Assembly (NCBI GenBank): GCA_025642075.2
Contig: JAODUO010001607.1
Span: 15,001-79,000 of the forward strand
Reading direction: 5' to 3'
Source: Ridgeia piscesae
Taxonomy: Eukaryota > Annelida > Polychaeta > Sabellida > Siboglinidae
Length of the DNA: 64,000 nucleotides
This document shows positions 61,501 through 64,000 of the stretch, piece by piece. The notes under the pieces were generated by a model. It saw only the letters and a program-made list of their open reading frames with translations. It was not told the origin of the DNA and searched no databases. Numbering within the stretch: the stretch's first letter is position 1; each line of letters opens with the position of its first letter. The position numbers were made by a program, and so were the translations under genes.

Positions 61501-63459
61501 CACCCAGACTATCCCAGCATGCAACTGCACTGCAGCGGGCTTTCCAACAGGCAAACAGAAAGTGCTCAAATTTGAGCCGAACTAGAAACAACGAAGCATT
61601 GGTATGGAGGAGAGGGAAACGTACCGAGGAGGACCGCGAGAGGGAAGTCGAATCTGCCAGTTTCCTCTATGGGTTGCGCTTCCCTGGTCTGCAAGAAACG
61701 AAAAGCTCGCAATGGTTTTAGGATTCGAGTCTGGCTGAACAGGCAACACCAAGATATGGCAAGCATTACGGAGAATGGACGGGGCGGGCAGCCGCCGCGG
61801 GCCGCGCTAGAACTGCCAGCTGTGACGTTCGCACATACCTTGCACCAACAGCAGTCACGTCTCAGCACATGCTATGGCATACACATGTGGTTTTATTCTA
61901 CAGCAGCCACAATCACAAGACCCCATGACCTGCTTGGACACCCGCCTCCCCAACTGACCAGTGCATGGTTTAACTTAGACAATGGCATCTTCTTCAGGGG
62001 ATCATTTCACTAAGACAAAGATCTCTTAAGGAAAATGCATCCTTAAACAAAACGTTTTGTTAAATTTTATGATTCTTTTTCAAAATGCAAATATCCATTG
62101 CTATATTACAAAGGACACTATTTCCGTGACACACCAGTGACAATGTCCCGTTGGCACGTCATGGTGTTAACAGATTTCAGATATTCACGATTACTGTTAA
62201 GGGTCAGAATTGATTTTAAAGAGCAAAATCACGTTTAAGAGCTCTTACAAATATTAGTGAAATGGTCCCTGGGATACTTATACAACTTGTGTTGCTGGAG
62301 TCTTTAGTCTGTCAATTGTGTGTCAGTGGCATGTGTCATATGCTTTGTATGGGTTGTTTCTGAATGAGCTGCATTTGAATATATTTATTGAAACAAGTTT
62401 ATATAAACACACATGGTAGTATAGGCACACACACACCCAGCCATGACTAGCACATTTTGCATGTTAAATTTGAGAGCTGTTTAGTACATTTACAGCTTCC
62501 TTGTGTGCGATGCAGTTATCTTTAAAATAAGCACAATTTGAAATGTCACGAAATGAAGTACACAAACGTTACATGCAAAAAATCTAAGTGCACCCACATC
62601 TTCATGGTACTGAGCACACACTCAAAGAGCATTTCACAACACATTGTGGGGCCCAAAGTTGCCAGATAACAACCTGTAGCAGTAAGCTACAGTCAGCTTG
62701 AAATTAAATATTTCATTTGGCATCAAGGTTACCAGTAACAACTGAGGCTCATGAACTAGATCAGCTGAAGCTCATCTCATCACTCCAGCTGCTGTTCTAA
62801 CTTGTTACATTGTGTACTTCACAAAACATGATGACAACTTTTATGTGAAGCAATGCTGCCCATGTAACTTGACAGCAACTATTACAAATATCACATCACT
62901 AAACAACTCTTGTACATATGACTTTATCGGCAGACTTTTTGAGTAGTTTCTTCAGCCAAAACCACTGGCAGGTTTATGAACAAATCAGCTATATTTTATT
63001 TGGTAGATTAGTGACATTGTCTTTACAGGGCAATCTACTAAACTGAAATGTAGGCAAATTCTATATTGAAACTATTCGTGAGAAGTTATGGTCACAAACA
63101 AAAGACAGTTACTTCCTACTCAGTCACAATGTGTCGTGTATTAGTGCCATCACATGTCTACAAACGTGGCCCATTCACAAGGCAAACTAACAGACGGATA
63201 CGTCTAAATATTAACAGGCCAAGACAAAGCCACAGTGCACGGTTGTTACATGAAGGCCCTACAATAAACACACAGGTCATGTGACGTGCAGAGAGAGAGT
63301 AGCAGGTGAGAGTGAAGTGACAATGACACTACCAAGAGTGGTTGACACTCACCTTTTGGAGGCTGTTGTTGGTGTTTTACGAGTGACCACCGTCCCGTTG
63401 CTGGTGACAGGGTTGTCTGGGAACCTTATGTACAGTTTCTGTCCCCCACACTCCATACC
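58542..63459 (-). CDS. Uncharacterised CCCH zinc-finger protein, last two recognised exons
   Basis: Exon 63459-63353 encodes MECGGQKLYIRFPDNPVTS, then NGTVVTRKTPTTASK, and ends with two bases of a codon. Exon 58875-58542 begins with the one base needed, then reads SNSVITTKPP, a Lys/Pro/Thr/Ala-rich linker, and the C-terminus NECYFWRTTGCSFGKNCHNKH followed by IPSHKGIDKKPWHMK and TAA. The spacing C-x7-C-x5-C-x3-H is a CCCH finger, a class that usually binds RNA. Both exons have good acceptors and the upstream one a GTGAGT donor, so they may be neighbours across a 4.5-kb intron, though an exon between them cannot be excluded. The family is not recognised. Upstream exons lie at >63,460 or outside the window. 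Confidence 0.65.
59726..60634. repeat. 24-bp minisatellite GGACACACGTTATCTCCAGT+AAGA in two blocks
   Basis: About 22 copies at 59,726-60,249, a degenerate spacer with related text (60,250-60,430), then about eight copies at 60,431-60,634. Unit length 24 keeps all frames open; the minus strand reads GDNVCPLT repeated, with ORFs of 257 and 86 residues. These lack any unique domain and lie in the CCCH gene intron. Confidence 0.95.
61660..61850. promoter_or_regulatory. GC/CpG-rich patch, possible promoter
   Basis: GGGGCGGGCAGCCGCCGCGG stands out in AT-rich DNA. A minus-strand GCAAG|GTATGT donor-like site at about 61,838 and a plus-strand Met frame (MASITENGRGGQPPRAALEL) lie inside it. It could be an alternative first exon or promoter of either strand. 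No transcript evidence is visible. Confidence 0.25.
61869..63352. other. Intron of the CCCH gene, nothing recognised
   Basis: AT-rich non-repetitive sequence without protein-like frames. Confidence 0.45.
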
Positions 63460-63635
63460 CTGCAACAAACAGCCCACGGCTGTGGTCAATGCTCTGGACA
63501 CAAGTGTATCACCTCATCTTTTTAAAATAAATCACACAAGTCTTCTTGAACTTTACTGAAATCACACACACCCAATAATAAAAGATTAGAATAAATGTTA
63601 TGGTTAACTATGTTGACAACAGCAGGTTCTGCTTC

Positions 63636-63639
<4 letters not shown>

Positions 63640-63699
<60 letters not shown>
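63640..63699. repeat. (AT)n microsatellite
   Basis: Thirty AT dinucleotides. The rest of 63,460-64,000 shows no exon. Confidence 0.96.
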
Positions 63700-63701
<2 letters not shown>

Positions 63702-64000
63702 CAGTCATGTAAGATACGATCTCAATGTTTTCTCATAAAGCCGTATTATAAAATATATATGAGATTTATTCCAACATCATTTCTACGCAGATGAATGAAT
63801 TTCTTTTGTATTGTTTGACTTCATCTATTTAATGTTTGATACGGAAAACTAGTTTACATTGTAAGTGGGTTCAACACAATTCAATGAGTGTCGTATGTGA
63901 ATCCTGGTGGAGAGTTACTACTCTCTACACTGGACAATTTTAACATCAACACTACATTCATTTCACTAACACTGTTAGTGTAAGTGTCATTGCCTTGTCA

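Overview
This is eukaryotic DNA from an intron-rich, AT-rich animal genome. Long (AT)n, (AC)n and (GA)n microsatellites, kilobase-scale minisatellites, several degraded non-LTR retrotransposons and a tRNA-derived SINE suggest a marine invertebrate. A mollusc or other lophotrochozoan is my best guess, but no single-species marker is visible. There are no prokaryotic operons, no CRISPR array and no rRNA.

Layout. (1) 1-33,652, + strand: the 3' two thirds of a TEP1-like gene (telomerase protein component 1 / vault protein). I traced 36 coding exons: the end of the upstream region, a NACHT P-loop NTPase, a helical linker and a long run of WD40 repeats ending in a stop at 33,652. The 5' part lies left of the window. 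(2) 35,354-46,681, - strand: a complete PUF60 (Half pint) splicing factor gene in 14 coding exons, about 605 codons, with all splice phases agreeing. It converges tail-to-tail with TEP1. (3) About 46,760-52,320: a gene-poor block of microsatellites, a purine-rich satellite, two LINE 3' tails and a SINE. (4) 52,322-56,086, + strand: a complete four-exon NHP2 gene (H/ACA snoRNP and telomerase RNP subunit) whose first intron carries a decayed LINE. (5) 58,542-63,459, - strand: the last two recognisable exons of an uncharacterised CCCH zinc-finger protein, converging with NHP2 and with a 24-bp minisatellite in its intron.

Functional theme. TEP1 is a vault and telomerase-associated protein, NHP2 is a core H/ACA protein of snoRNPs and vertebrate telomerase, and PUF60 is a U2AF65-like splicing factor. 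All three are RNP proteins within 64 kb. They share no regulatory unit that I can see, so the clustering may be chance.

Most unusual observation. In the TEP1-like gene the tandem repeats of at least four, probably five, introns are built from the gene's own exon-intron junctions. A 5' splice site is copied about 100 times at 82-1605. An exon end plus donor is copied about five times at 22,304-22,440. An acceptor plus exon start is copied five times at 22,901-23,170. Acceptors are also copied at 27,640-27,990 and, less exactly, at 7,005-7,470. Other introns hold a 4-kb array of about 34-bp units and a 51-bp higher-order repeat made of three 17-mers. One intron-flanking exon pair (14,870/18,315) does not join in frame, by one nucleotide.

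Limits: exon borders come from reading GT/AG sites, reading-frame continuity and remembered family sequence. No alignment or search was run.
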